Positions 26,868 to 34,856 of a DNA stretch of 64,000 bases are shown piece by piece. Position 1 is the stretch's first letter. Every line of letters begins with the position of its first letter. Source of the DNA: Maribrevibacterium harenarium (GTDB lineage: Bacteria > Pseudomonadota > Gammaproteobacteria > Pseudomonadales > Marinomonadaceae); NCBI RefSeq assembly GCF_006385675.1, contig NZ_VFRR01000003.1:117658-181657 (forward strand), written 5' to 3'. A program made the translations under genes and the position numbers. The notes under the pieces are model-generated. The model saw only the letters and a list, made by a program, of their open reading frames with translations, was not told the DNA's origin and ran no database searches.

Positions 26868-27821
26868 TTAGAAATAAAATGAGTTTGGTACAGTCGAACC
26901 AAGGTTTGGTCTGACGGTTGGTTGTGGTATTGCACGTAAGTTATCTGGCTGAGCAGATACTGGCTGTGCGGGTTTAGGTTCAGGTTTGGGCATCAGTTGT
27001 CTGATATCCAATTGACCTTCACCGTGCATTCTCATCTTGTCTGGATCAGACAAAATTAAAATGGTCGCCATCAGTTCGTGATAGAGATTGTCTGTCACAG
27101 GGCCGGTCTTCGGCAGACGAACAAATAAATTGTCCATCGCTTCGACCATCGGCTGGACTCGATGATCCAGGAATGACAAACCATCCAACTTGTCTCTTAA
27201 CCGCTTCAGAGGATTAAGGGCTCGCTGGCTGATTTGATTCTTACCTGCAACGGAACGCTCAAACAGTTCATTGGCATCACGAGCCACCTCCCTAAAGAGG
27301 GTGTGTCCCATGCCATTGACCTTGTCATCTAAGCCACCAGCTTGTTCAGCCGGTTGCATTCGATAGATGGCATAATCGAACTGAAGCCGTTGTTCCACAT
27401 CTTCAATGGGTGACAGCGCACGCCGGATTGCATCTGCAAATTCCGGGTGTTTTGCAACCCAGTCAAACGTCACCTGATCATAGTTGTCCAAGAACAGCTG
27501 CTTGCACTGCGCAAACTCCTGACCGATCCGGTCAAGCTCTGGAACAATCTGATCAATTCGGTCTTCAGGGACGGCATAGCCACCTAAGAACCGCACACCG
27601 ACTTGCTCACACAAGCGTTGCGCTTCTTTCTTAAGCCTTTCAAAGTTCGCCAATGCCTCAGGGTCGCAAATTTTTTTACTCCCTAAGCTGGCAACATCCT
27701 TCGGTGGAAGTTGGCTGCCATTGGCTAGTCTGAAATCTTCAGGCCTTAGTTTTTTTCTACCGCTCCAGATGGAACAGTCGATGTGACAAATCAAAAGTTT
27801 GTCGAGGGTTTGAATACTCAT
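26868..27821 (-). CDS. DUF3150-like conserved ICE protein
   Basis: 317 residues, probably the DUF3150 family often found beside CobS/CobT-type genes on plasmids and ICEs. The N-terminus is IDCSIWSGRKKLRPEDF; a central helical region follows; the C-terminal 50 residues are Pro/Gln-rich and likely disordered. Function unknown. Its gene lies between the CobS/WGR pair and the CobT-like gene, which suggests a shared complex. Confidence 0.6.
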   Translation of the reverse strand: MSIQTLDKLLICHIDCSIWSGRKKLRPEDFRLANGSQLPPKDVASLGSKKICDPEALANFERLKKEAQRLCEQVGVRFLGGYAVPEDRIDQIVPELDRIGQEFAQCKQLFLDNYDQVTFDWVAKHPEFADAIRRALSPIEDVEQRLQFDYAIYRMQPAEQAGGLDDKVNGMGHTLFREVARDANELFERSVAGKNQISQRALNPLKRLRDKLDGLSFLDHRVQPMVEAMDNLFVRLPKTGPVTDNLYHELMATILILSDPDKMRMHGEGQLDIRQLMPKPEPKPAQPVSAQPDNLRAIPQPTVRPNLGSTVPNSFYF

Positions 27822-27822
27822 A

Positions 27823-27884
27823 GTGCATCCTCATGCGAGATGGGGACGCACCACTCCCAACAGGAGCAATGGCCCCCGTTTGGG
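27823..27884 (-). promoter_or_regulatory. radC-RNA-type leader of the DUF3150-like gene
   Basis: SD hairpin GTGCGTCC/GGATGCAC (27844-27851 with 27823-27830, one G-U). Upstream hairpin 27856-27884 with CCCAA/TTGGG closing pairs. Confidence 0.7.
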
Positions 27885-27919
27885 TGGTAGTAGTTGACGC
27901 GCTAATGGCAACATCACTA

Positions 27920-28687
27920 TCAGAAATAGTAATTTTGCGAATCAGGCGACGATTGGTTGAGATCGATTTTCGCAGGCATTAAGTCCAGTGCTTCAGCTAT
28001 CGGGCGAACCCGCTCTAAATCACTGCCTAATAGCCTCAATACATCTTTTTCCAACTTCAGTTGGTCGGATACTTCTATCCCTTCAGGACTCGCTACTGTG
28101 AGCGAACACAGAGGTGGTAATTGACGCTTAAAGGCCAGTAACAGCAACAATGGCCACGGGCCATCATCCGTGTTAACAATGCCAGCGCCTTCACCTGACA
28201 CCATGCTGATTTGATTGGTACTAGGTAATCCGCTTTTGCAAAACCCTAATGACCATTCTCCAATCCTGACCTGGTTATCATCAATAACAGCCAAGCCATA
28301 GGCTTCAAGCAGCTTTGCCATATCGAACAACGCTTTTTGCGCCAGCGAGATTTGACCATTGACGTCCTTGCGAGTACGAAACTCCCAACTGACGTTATTG
28401 GCGCACGCGACGCTATCAAGCGCATTTGAGAGTTCAAATGGCCGCCCTTGATGATCAATGCCGACTTGTCCAACAAATCGATAACCCTTGTTGATTTTCT
28501 CATTGATTCTTCGGTCTGCTTCAGCCTTAGGATCAGTCGAATCAATCAATCGCTGCTGCGACAATTGACCTGCTTTTCCAAACCGAACTTCAATCTCCTG
28601 GTTATCTGATCCAACGTAAATGGCCCATTCTTTGGCTGTCCCATCAGAATGACGGTAACGGTAAAGAGCAAAGCACTTTTCCATCAT
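27920..28687 (-). CDS. WGR-domain-like protein
   Basis: 255 residues. The N-terminal 80 residues resemble a WGR fold (FALYRYRHSDGTAKEWAIYV, then EVRFGKAGQLSQQRL), though the W-G-R triad is degenerate. WGR domains are found in DNA-damage proteins including PARPs. The remainder is unassigned. It starts on an ATG that overlaps the CobS-like stop (TGATG), with GGGAGG 4-7 nt upstream, so it is coupled to that gene and has no hairpin leader. Confidence 0.5.
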   Translation of the reverse strand: MMEKCFALYRYRHSDGTAKEWAIYVGSDNQEIEVRFGKAGQLSQQRLIDSTDPKAEADRRINEKINKGYRFVGQVGIDHQGRPFELSNALDSVACANNVSWEFRTRKDVNGQISLAQKALFDMAKLLEAYGLAVIDDNQVRIGEWSLGFCKSGLPSTNQISMVSGEGAGIVNTDDGPWPLLLLLAFKRQLPPLCSLTVASPEGIEVSDQLKLEKDVLRLLGSDLERVRPIAEALDLMPAKIDLNQSSPDSQNYYF

Positions 28688-29646
28688 CAATCCTCCCAAT
28701 GGTCACCGAAGACATCAGCGGCAATACGGTGAATGGCTTCACGTTGCTCCAACTCAGCACGAGCCGTCAAAGACCGAACCAGTGCATACTCCACTGCGTT
28801 AGGAGCGCCTTTAAAAGCAAGTGTTAACTTTGCCCAGCGCACCAAGGTCCGAGTGGACATGGTGATACTGAGTTCTGCACCGCCATCCGCGCCCCCAATA
28901 AAAAGACGGCGAATGTCACCAGCCACTTTCACCATTTTTCGGCGAAAGACTTCTGGCAAGCCTGGCGCAACGTTCTCCAGAATGGCTTCCTCTACAGAAG
29001 GCTCTGCATAGGTCGCTTCGATGATTCTAAAGCGATCAAGAAAAGCCAAATTTTGTTGAAGCACGCCTTGATACAAGCCCGTCTGGTCACCGCTGCCCGC
29101 ACTGTTGCCGGTAGCGATAAAACGAAACTTGTTATGTGGAATGATGATCTCACCGCCATTTTGTGCGATGACCAACGGGGCACCTTCCAAAATGTCATTG
29201 AGCCCAGCCAATTCAGCAGGCTCAGCAAGATCCATTTCATTAATGATCAGCAAATGGCCATGCTTGACAGCCAGTGCCAGCGGTCCATACACAAAGGTCA
29301 TGTTGCCATTAACCAGTGTGTGGTGACCGATAAGATCGGACAACTCCAATCGACCGTGCGCAGTAATTTGCTGAACAGGCCAATTCAATCGAGAAGCAAC
29401 TTGGCAAATTAGCGAGGTCTTACCGCATCCAGTGGGGCCTGTAATATACAAACCGTCACCGTCAGGGTGAGACAAAAACGCCAATACGTCACGTAAGTCT
29501 TCTTTTCTAAAAACATACTCGTCCTTGCGAACGGGAATGTTTGGATGGGTAGTGTCGGCACTAAATCCTTCCAGAACGAAAGCATCAGGAGCCGGGACAT
29601 TAAACGCTTGATTCACTTGAACCAAAAATGGAGATTGTTCAGTCAT
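28687..29646 (-). CDS. CobS/MoxR-like AAA+ ATPase
   Basis: 319 residues from ATG 29646 with GAGG 6 nt upstream. Walker A GPTGCGKT at 70-77, Walker B region HLLIINEMDLAEP, sensor ATGNSAGSG. MoxR-clade AAA+ ATPases work with VWA partners, here the CobT-like protein in the same operon. Conserved in SXT/R391 elements (cobS position), not required for known transfer steps to my knowledge. Confidence 0.82.
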   Translation of the reverse strand: MTEQSPFLVQVNQAFNVPAPDAFVLEGFSADTTHPNIPVRKDEYVFRKEDLRDVLAFLSHPDGDGLYITGPTGCGKTSLICQVASRLNWPVQQITAHGRLELSDLIGHHTLVNGNMTFVYGPLALAVKHGHLLIINEMDLAEPAELAGLNDILEGAPLVIAQNGGEIIIPHNKFRFIATGNSAGSGDQTGLYQGVLQQNLAFLDRFRIIEATYAEPSVEEAILENVAPGLPEVFRRKMVKVAGDIRRLFIGGADGGAELSITMSTRTLVRWAKLTLAFKGAPNAVEYALVRSLTARAELEQREAIHRIAADVFGDHWED

Positions 29647-29707
29647 GGTAAACCTCATCTGTTTTGACGAGGCACCATGCCCAACAGGGAATGAAGTCCC
29701 CGTCGGG
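29647..29707 (-). promoter_or_regulatory. radC-RNA-type leader of the CobS-like gene
   Basis: SD hairpin CCTCGTC/GATGAGG (29666-29672 with 29653-29659, one G-U), closed by GGT/ACC (29674-29676 with 29647-29649). Upstream GC hairpin 29680-29707. Confidence 0.7.
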
Positions 29708-29854
29708 TGGTGTGTTGATTGTGGTATGGCTGTGTATGTAAGAGTTCAGCTCGCTCTATCATTCGTACCCAGCATTGGCTACGAGTGAAACTGCTTTCTG
29801 ATGCACTCGAAGTAAGTGCATGAGAAAGGAGCCGAAATCGGCTCCAAGTGAACG

Positions 29855-30871
29855 TTAAAAGTAAAATGAGCTCGGTGAGTCACCTGGCAGAACCAAGTTC
29901 TCTTGCTCAAGGCTGATTTTGATTGGTGTTTCAACGGGCTGCTCTGGCTTATTGGTGCTGATACGCAACCGCTCTTGTGGCGCTTTTCGGTAAGCAGCTA
30001 AAACCTGTTCATCCAGCTCGCCTAACTTATCGGTGGCCAATTGCTTATAGTCCACCGTGCCCGCCATCATGTAGCGGCTGAGTTTGACCCCAGCATAGTC
30101 GGCATGAGCGTAGTTACCCATCATAGCGACCAATTTTGACTGAGCTTCTCGCATTTCCTCTTTCAAAGATTTAATGTGATTTTCCAGTCGAACCACTTCG
30201 GCATGTGCTGAGCAATACTGGCGGGACAGCGATGTCCAGCGGTATTGGGCTTCACCCTTGGGAACAAAACAATCTTGCTCTGGGCATTTTGACGGTTCTT
30301 TTTTGGTCTGTACTAACTCCCAAAACTGAAGCTCTGTTTCTTGCAACTCAGTTAAGAACGCCGCGTCTCGTTGTATTTCAAACTCAATCAGTTGATCCTC
30401 AAAATAGAAAACCAACCAACCTCGCGTGCTATTGGCGACCAGTACTTGATGCTGTACTTGCACCCAATACAACTGGTACGCCTCGCTTTGTTCTCGGTGA
30501 GATTGCACATCCTCAAAAACTGACTGGCAAGGACATTTCAGTTCAACGGGTTCGCCCGCATCGTTGATGCCATCAAAGCTGGCTCGAAAGATTGCGTTAT
30601 GATCGGCTTCTGCACATAACGGCAGAAGAAAGTCATTATGCGCATTCTCAAATGCTCGCCTTGCTTGAGGCTCCAACCTTATACCGCGAAGCACATTTGG
30701 ATTATTCGACAGGTCTTCCGGTAATACGAATCCGGTTTTTTCTGCCCATAATCGCCAAGGTGTTTTGTAGGGTGAACGCCCCATAATAATTGGGGCTTCA
30801 GATGCCGTAACCCCTGCAATGCGCCACTGGTGCCATGCAGGAGTACGCTGTGATAAGTCGATAACCTTCAT
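29855..30871 (-). CDS. exo: YqaJ/lambda Exo-family alkaline exonuclease
   Basis: 338-residue 5'-3' exonuclease partner of Bet in the lambda-Red-like recombination system of SXT ICEs. PD-(D/E)XK core: WRIAGVTASEAPIIMG, FDGINDAGEPVELKCP with catalytic D, E-x-K. A C-terminal helical extension contains a long coiled segment (VRLENHIKSLKEEMREAQSKL). Transcribed after bet and the 47-residue gene. Promotes ICE hybrid formation between tandem elements. Confidence 0.88.
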   Translation of the reverse strand: MKVIDLSQRTPAWHQWRIAGVTASEAPIIMGRSPYKTPWRLWAEKTGFVLPEDLSNNPNVLRGIRLEPQARRAFENAHNDFLLPLCAEADHNAIFRASFDGINDAGEPVELKCPCQSVFEDVQSHREQSEAYQLYWVQVQHQVLVANSTRGWLVFYFEDQLIEFEIQRDAAFLTELQETELQFWELVQTKKEPSKCPEQDCFVPKGEAQYRWTSLSRQYCSAHAEVVRLENHIKSLKEEMREAQSKLVAMMGNYAHADYAGVKLSRYMMAGTVDYKQLATDKLGELDEQVLAAYRKAPQERLRISTNKPEQPVETPIKISLEQENLVLPGDSPSSFYF

Positions 30872-30875
30872 ATTG

Positions 30876-30923
30876 CCTCCTTTGAGGGGAGACTCCCCCG
30901 AAGGAGAGAACTCCCCTTCAGGG
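30876..30923 (-). promoter_or_regulatory. radC-RNA-type leader of exo
   Basis: SD region AAAGGAGG can pair with the preceding CTCCCCT (compact hairpin within 30876-30891). Upstream hairpin 30896-30923 with GAAGG/CCTTC and GGAG/CTCC helices. The SD stem is shorter than in neighbours. Confidence 0.55.
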
Positions 30924-30931
30924 TTAAGTGG

Positions 30932-31075
30932 TTACTTTGCAGCTTGTGCTAACGCTGTTTGGTGCTGAACAACACTTGCTTGAACCGAATCAATTGCCGC
31001 TTTACCGGCTTGAATCGAACCTACGACAAGGGCAACAACCAATACCAAGCGTAAAAGTGAGGCTGATTTAGTCAT
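30932..31075 (-). CDS. Small membrane or exported peptide, 47 residues
   Basis: ATG 31075 to TAA 30932 encodes MTKSASLLRLVLVVALVV... followed by a short polar Gln/Ala tail ending QTALAQAAK. A single hydrophobic segment (about 7-20) suggests an inner-membrane peptide or signal. GGAG lies 7 nt before the start and a full two-hairpin leader precedes it, strong evidence that it is a real gene. It lies between bet and exo, a conserved small-gene position in the family. Function unknown. Confidence 0.65.
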   Translation of the reverse strand: MTKSASLLRLVLVVALVVGSIQAGKAAIDSVQASVVQHQTALAQAAK

Positions 31076-31135
31076 GGAAGATCTCCAAAAAAAAGACGAG
31101 ACCTTCCCCCTGACGGGAGAATAATCCCGCCAGGG
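31076..31135 (-). promoter_or_regulatory. radC-RNA-type leader of the 47-residue gene
   Basis: SD hairpin GGAAGGTCTC/GAGATCTTCC (31098-31107 with 31076-31085), 10 bp with one G-U, containing the ribosome site GGAG. Upstream GC hairpin 31108-31135 (CCCTG...CAGGG, CGGGA/TCCCG core). Confidence 0.75.
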
Positions 31136-31157
31136 TTCGTAAAATGAATGCGTGGCG

Positions 31158-31976
31158 CTAAGAAGCTAAAGGCTGTGTGAGCGCTTTGGCTGCTTGTTGC
31201 TGTGCATTAAATATTTCTTGTTTCGCAAACGTCAGTTCAACACCCTGAAAATGTTCATTGGCATATTCCAATGCACTATTCCAAGCGTTTGAAGCTTCTG
31301 CCCGCTCGATAAGCTTGTAAACAAGCCCTCGGGTACGATCATCAACTTGCTCGGGTGGAATCACCGATGGCTCAACAACGTGTGTTGCTTGACCTTCGAT
31401 AATTCGCTCTGCTTCGTCTTGATCGAAAATTCCCACAAAGCCAAACGCAATGCGGGAACACTGGATCATGGATTTATGTCTTAGCATTCGCTTAGTGTGC
31501 GTCTGCCATGGACCATCTACACGGTAAGGGCCATTTTTGCCGTTACCTTCAAAAGGCGGTCGATAGACTTCATCCAGATACTCAGTGATTTTGACTGGGT
31601 GCGAACGGTCGCGCCGATAGATGATGCATTCCATCCATTCAGGGCATTCTTTCGCGCCATCCAGTGAGACTTTGTTTTCTGAAGTCTTAAACTCCATGCC
31701 ATCAAACTGGTCGTGTTGATTGATGATGCGAGACCATCCATCGACACCTACCACTGGAATAATTCCAGCTTGCTTATCAGGGAAAGCAAAAATCTCTTTG
31801 GTGAAAGGGTTCAAGCCGTACTGATCTGCAACCACCAAGAGCGCCATCATCTGCTCATTGGTCGGTGCACTACCGTCACGTTGCTTGAATGCTGTTGCTT
31901 TTAGGGTATCGAACAGTTTGTTTGGATCGACACTAAAGCGCTCAGCAAAGCGTTGGATTAGCTTTGGTTTTTCCAT
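31158..31976 (-). CDS. bet: RecT/Red-beta single-strand annealing protein Bet
   Basis: 272 residues from ATG 31976, which has CGGAG 6 nt upstream; the longer TTG start (31991) would be inside the leader. Redβ family region: FKQRDGSAPTNEQMMALLVVADQYGLNPFTKEIFAFPDKQ and IPVVGVDGWSRIIN. It anneals complementary strands and works with Exo and Ssb in element recombination. Known in SXT to be induced with the SetCD/SOS circuit. Confidence 0.92.
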   Translation of the reverse strand: MEKPKLIQRFAERFSVDPNKLFDTLKATAFKQRDGSAPTNEQMMALLVVADQYGLNPFTKEIFAFPDKQAGIIPVVGVDGWSRIINQHDQFDGMEFKTSENKVSLDGAKECPEWMECIIYRRDRSHPVKITEYLDEVYRPPFEGNGKNGPYRVDGPWQTHTKRMLRHKSMIQCSRIAFGFVGIFDQDEAERIIEGQATHVVEPSVIPPEQVDDRTRGLVYKLIERAEASNAWNSALEYANEHFQGVELTFAKQEIFNAQQQAAKALTQPLAS

Positions 31977-31980
31977 TGTG

Positions 31981-32036
31981 GACTCCGACAATCAAAGTGG
32001 GAGTCTGCCCCTGACGGGAAAGTACTCCCGGCTGGG
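31981..32036 (-). promoter_or_regulatory. radC-RNA-type leader of bet
   Basis: SD hairpin GACTCC/GGAGTC (32000-32005 with 31981-31986). Upstream GC hairpin 32009-32036 with CGGGA/TCCCG core and CCC/GGG closing pairs. Confidence 0.72.
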
Positions 32037-32055
32037 TTAAAGCGTTTTTGCTCGG

Positions 32056-32475
32056 TTAAAAATCTGGTTCAGGATAAGTTTGTGCCCAATTAGTTTGGGA
32101 GCCCGCATCATCCGCCGGTGATGGCTCAGATGCTTTGTTCACACTATCAAGAAGCAGAAACTCGTCCGCGTCCACTTCGGTCAATCGATGCTTAATGCCA
32201 TCTTTCTCCCATGAGCGCGTGCGCTGAGGCCCTTGAACAAAAAGCTTTGCTCCTTTTTGGATTAAATCTTTTGCCCTGAGCCCTAACTTAAATCCACCAC
32301 GATCTCGAAAAACGACCCGATGCCATTCCGTATGCTCTTTGAGCTCATTGGATTGACGGTCGCGCCATTTCTCAGAAGTGGCCAGCGAAATGCTGGTCAC
32401 CAAATCACCTGATGGATAGGCTCGCGTCTCTGGCTCAGAGCCAACGTAACCTATGAGTGTTACTTGGTTTTTCAT
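32056..32475 (-). CDS. ssb: Single-stranded DNA-binding protein
   Basis: 139 residues with the OB-fold SSB pattern MKNQVTLIGYVGSEPETRAYPSGDLVTSISLATSEKW and TEWHRVVFRD. The tail is short and ends in PEPDF instead of DDDIPF, so interaction with host SSB partners could be weaker. It starts 15 nt after the membrane protein gene, with CGAGGAG as ribosome site and no hairpin leader, so it depends on the upstream gene for regulation. Confidence 0.92.
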   Translation of the reverse strand: MKNQVTLIGYVGSEPETRAYPSGDLVTSISLATSEKWRDRQSNELKEHTEWHRVVFRDRGGFKLGLRAKDLIQKGAKLFVQGPQRTRSWEKDGIKHRLTEVDADEFLLLDSVNKASEPSPADDAGSQTNWAQTYPEPDF

Positions 32476-32490
32476 GATGTTCTCCTCGTC

Positions 32491-32817
32491 TTAGTTGAAC
32501 TCTGTGCACACAGTTGCTTCTACCCGGCTGGGCAAAGAAGACTGACGACGCAGATAGGTTGGTATTTCGAGTAAAGCCATGTCGTACTGATGTGGCTCTT
32601 TGTAAAACGCAGATGTCAAACGGGGCATACCAGGAGCTTTAGGCACTGCCATTGGACGACGTTTTGGTGTTGGTGTGAGCAATCGCTTGATTTGAGTAAG
32701 TACAAATCGCAACGGGCGCACGCTTTGACGAGCAACCAATCGCAAAAGCGACCAGCTCAGTTTTGCAAGCAACATAATGCCTGCGATTTGGATAATAAAT
32801 CCGAAGATATATTCCAT
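32491..32817 (-). CDS. Small inner-membrane protein, 108 residues
   Basis: One N-terminal membrane segment (YIFGFIIQIAGIMLLAKLSW) followed by a strongly basic cytosolic region (LTPTPKRRPMAVPKAP). No recognised domain. It is the first gene of the leftward ssb-bet-exo block and carries the longest and most regular hairpin leader of the set. Confidence 0.55.
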   Translation of the reverse strand: MEYIFGFIIQIAGIMLLAKLSWSLLRLVARQSVRPLRFVLTQIKRLLTPTPKRRPMAVPKAPGMPRLTSAFYKEPHQYDMALLEIPTYLRRQSSLPSRVEATVCTEFN

Positions 32818-32818
32818 T

Positions 32819-32881
32819 GGTGACTCCTTAATTAGGTTGTGAAGGAGTCACCCCCAACTGGGGAAAACTCCCCCAGTTGGG
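32819..32881 (-). promoter_or_regulatory. radC-RNA-type leader of the first gene in the ssb-bet-exo block
   Basis: SD hairpin GGTGACTCCTT/AAGGAGTCACC (32842-32852 with 32819-32829), perfect 11 bp, which hides the AAGGAG ribosome site. Upstream hairpin 32853-32881 with a perfect CCCAACTGGGG/CCCCAGTTGGG stem. Best example of the family in this window. Confidence 0.8.
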
Positions 32882-33183
32882 TGGTGAAATGGCGAACCGC
32901 AAGGCACGCATGGTTGAGCATGTAAAAACATGCAGGCTATTTGTTTAAGGAGGCTAGCTACCTCTTAGTACCACTGAGAAACTCAGCGGCGGGCTTCCTT
33001 TGAGCTCATGCTCTCAGGCGCAGATATCACTGAAACAGATCAGCAATATTTGATAGTCAGTGTAACCGTCTTATCCAGACAGGATAGTCAGAAAGATGTT
33101 CAATTCTTCCACCTAGCTGAAAGGCCATAACCTCACAGAGGATTAGGCTAGGGACTGATTATTGTCATATCAGGAGCAAACTT
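32882..33183. other. Divergent intergenic region with paired segments
   Basis: No convincing gene. It should hold promoters for the leftward ssb-bet-exo block and the rightward s063-like gene. On the plus strand AAGGAGGC (32947-32954) can pair with GCTTCCTT (32993-33000), enclosing a CTGAG-AAA-CTCAG hairpin and followed by ATCC-AGACA-GGAT, so a folded RNA is possible. No clear promoter hexamer pair found. Confidence 0.4.
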
Positions 33184-33786
33184 ATGGCCCAAGCAAAACC
33201 CAATTACTCGAAACCCATCTTTGAACAATCATTCACAATTAACAGCTTACAGGCGCAACGTGTCGTTGACCGTGTTTTTAAACGGACGGTCAGTGCGCTT
33301 TACGGAATCGATGTCATCTTGCGCATCATTGGCGATGAGAACGAAATTGATGAAGTGGAACAGATCATTAGCCAGTTGATCGAGGATTGCGCTAAAGCGG
33401 TAGACAACGAACAAGCTCGTTTGGACAAACTGATGGAGTCCAACGGCATCGATGAAGTACCTGACTACACCGACCCGATTACCTTCAACGCCAAAATCAG
33501 CTCGCCTCAGGTTGGCCAGTTTGTCGGCTTAGTTCGCAAACTCGATGCGTTGATGATCTCAATGGACACACTCTGGTTGTCTAGCGTGCTTAGCAACAAA
33601 CAACGTGTTGATGGCAACTACGCATGGCAACAGCGCATTATCAAACTTGCACGACGCATTATTGATATCGAAATTCGAGCACGAAAATCAGCCCAAGCTA
33701 AGGGTAAAGAAGCAGAAGTTGAGCAAGCGGTGCCTTCAACCGATGACGATATCACTGAAGAGGAAACAGATAACCCCGCCAACTAG
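33184..33786 (+). CDS. Conserved ICE protein, s063 position (DUF1845/AcaB-like?)
   Basis: 200 residues, helical, with a strongly acidic C-terminus (DDDITEEETD). The region SLQAQRVVDRVFKRTVSALYGIDVILRIIGD resembles a family of integrating-conjugative-element proteins (PFL_4669/DUF1845, which includes the IncC regulator AcaB), but I recognise this only loosely. GGAGC lies 7 nt before ATG 33184. It is the conserved core gene that borders hotspot HS4. Confidence 0.5.
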   Translation: MAQAKPNYSKPIFEQSFTINSLQAQRVVDRVFKRTVSALYGIDVILRIIGDENEIDEVEQIISQLIEDCAKAVDNEQARLDKLMESNGIDEVPDYTDPITFNAKISSPQVGQFVGLVRKLDALMISMDTLWLSSVLSNKQRVDGNYAWQQRIIKLARRIIDIEIRARKSAQAKGKEAEVEQAVPSTDDDITEEETDNPAN

Positions 33787-33815
33787 CCAACTAGCCAACT
33801 AGGCTCCCATCAACC

Positions 33816-33834
33816 AGCCCCTCTCGAAGGGGCT
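33816..33834 (+). terminator. Terminator-like hairpin after the s063-like gene
   Basis: AGCCCCT (33816-33822) pairs with AGGGGCT (33828-33834). The T tract is poor. A TAGCCAAC tandem repeat (about 33781-33801) lies just before it. Confidence 0.5.
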
Positions 33835-33902
33835 CTTCATCTTGCTGTATTTTCTATCAAAATCATTAAAATGAATTTAACTGTCATTTTTGGCCAATTT
33901 AC

Positions 33903-34580
33903 ATGAATAGAACTAATTTTCTCATTACCTTCTTAATAGCGTTGTTCACTATCCCTGCATTTGCAGAACACCCAACATCGTTCAGCCAGGCAAAACGATT
34001 TGCCCGAGAAATTTACCAAGACAACCAGAGTACGTTTTACTGTGGATGTAGCTATAACAATGATGGTGCGATTGATGCTGCATCTTGCGGATATGAACCA
34101 AGGAAGCAACCGAAACGAGGAGAACGCTTAGAGTGGGAGCACGTTGTCTCAGCTTGGGAAATTGGCCATCAACGCCAATGCTGGCAAAATGGTGGTCGTC
34201 GGAACTGTGAAAAGAATGATCCTGAGTTTTCTAAAATGGTGTCGGATCTCCATAACCTTGTACCATCTGTAGGAGAACTCAATGGGGATAGATCAAATTT
34301 TCGATTTGGCATGATTCCGAATGAACCAAGAGCCTATGGTCTATGTGATTTCGAAGTTGTTTTCAAAGACCGTCGAGCAGAACCACCAGCTAACCGTCAG
34401 GGTGATATTGCTAGAATTTATTTCTACATGCGAGATCAATATGGCCTAAGACTAAGCAGGCAACAAACTCAGCTATTTGAAGCTTGGTCAAGAATGGACC
34501 CTGTTGACGAATGGGAGATTAAGCGAAACAACCGAATTAATGCCTTACAAGGCAATAAAAACTATCATATACAAAAATAA
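33903..34580 (+). CDS. Secreted endonuclease I (EndA/Dns family)
   Basis: 225 residues with a signal peptide ending at PAFA/EHP. Family motifs: FYCGCSY, LEWEHVVSAWEIG with the catalytic His region, CWQNGGRRNC, DLHNLVPSVGELNGDRSN (metal-binding Asn) and FRFG. Non-specific periplasmic or extracellular nuclease. On an ICE it may degrade incoming or extracellular DNA; similar nucleases on mobile elements block natural transformation (for example in Vibrio). All key residues look intact. Confidence 0.85.
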   Translation: MNRTNFLITFLIALFTIPAFAEHPTSFSQAKRFAREIYQDNQSTFYCGCSYNNDGAIDAASCGYEPRKQPKRGERLEWEHVVSAWEIGHQRQCWQNGGRRNCEKNDPEFSKMVSDLHNLVPSVGELNGDRSNFRFGMIPNEPRAYGLCDFEVVFKDRRAEPPANRQGDIARIYFYMRDQYGLRLSRQQTQLFEAWSRMDPVDEWEIKRNNRINALQGNKNYHIQK

Positions 34581-34856
34581 TAAAGGCAGCAGTCTGGCAA
34601 GCGCCAAGTTACCCAGTGAGGCCTTATTCAGCCTCGTTAAGCATCACATTCAACGGCAGTAAATCACTAACAGACCATCATACTGTCAGTTTGTGGAACT
34701 CGCTGAATAGATGCGCGAAGTAATGATACGGATTGTGAGCGTTGGCGCGACAGATCATCACCATTACCAACTAACATTACACGGTTTACACCATGACTCG
34801 CCATTCTGCATTCCAACTTATTGATTACAAAAAAAAACTGAATGACAATTTGAAAA

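Noticed and set aside
24566..32881. Regular GC hairpins between genes as a CRISPR array or REP elements
   Set aside because: The units are not identical repeats, each is positioned directly before a start codon, and the 3' stem always includes the ribosome site; structure rather than sequence is kept.
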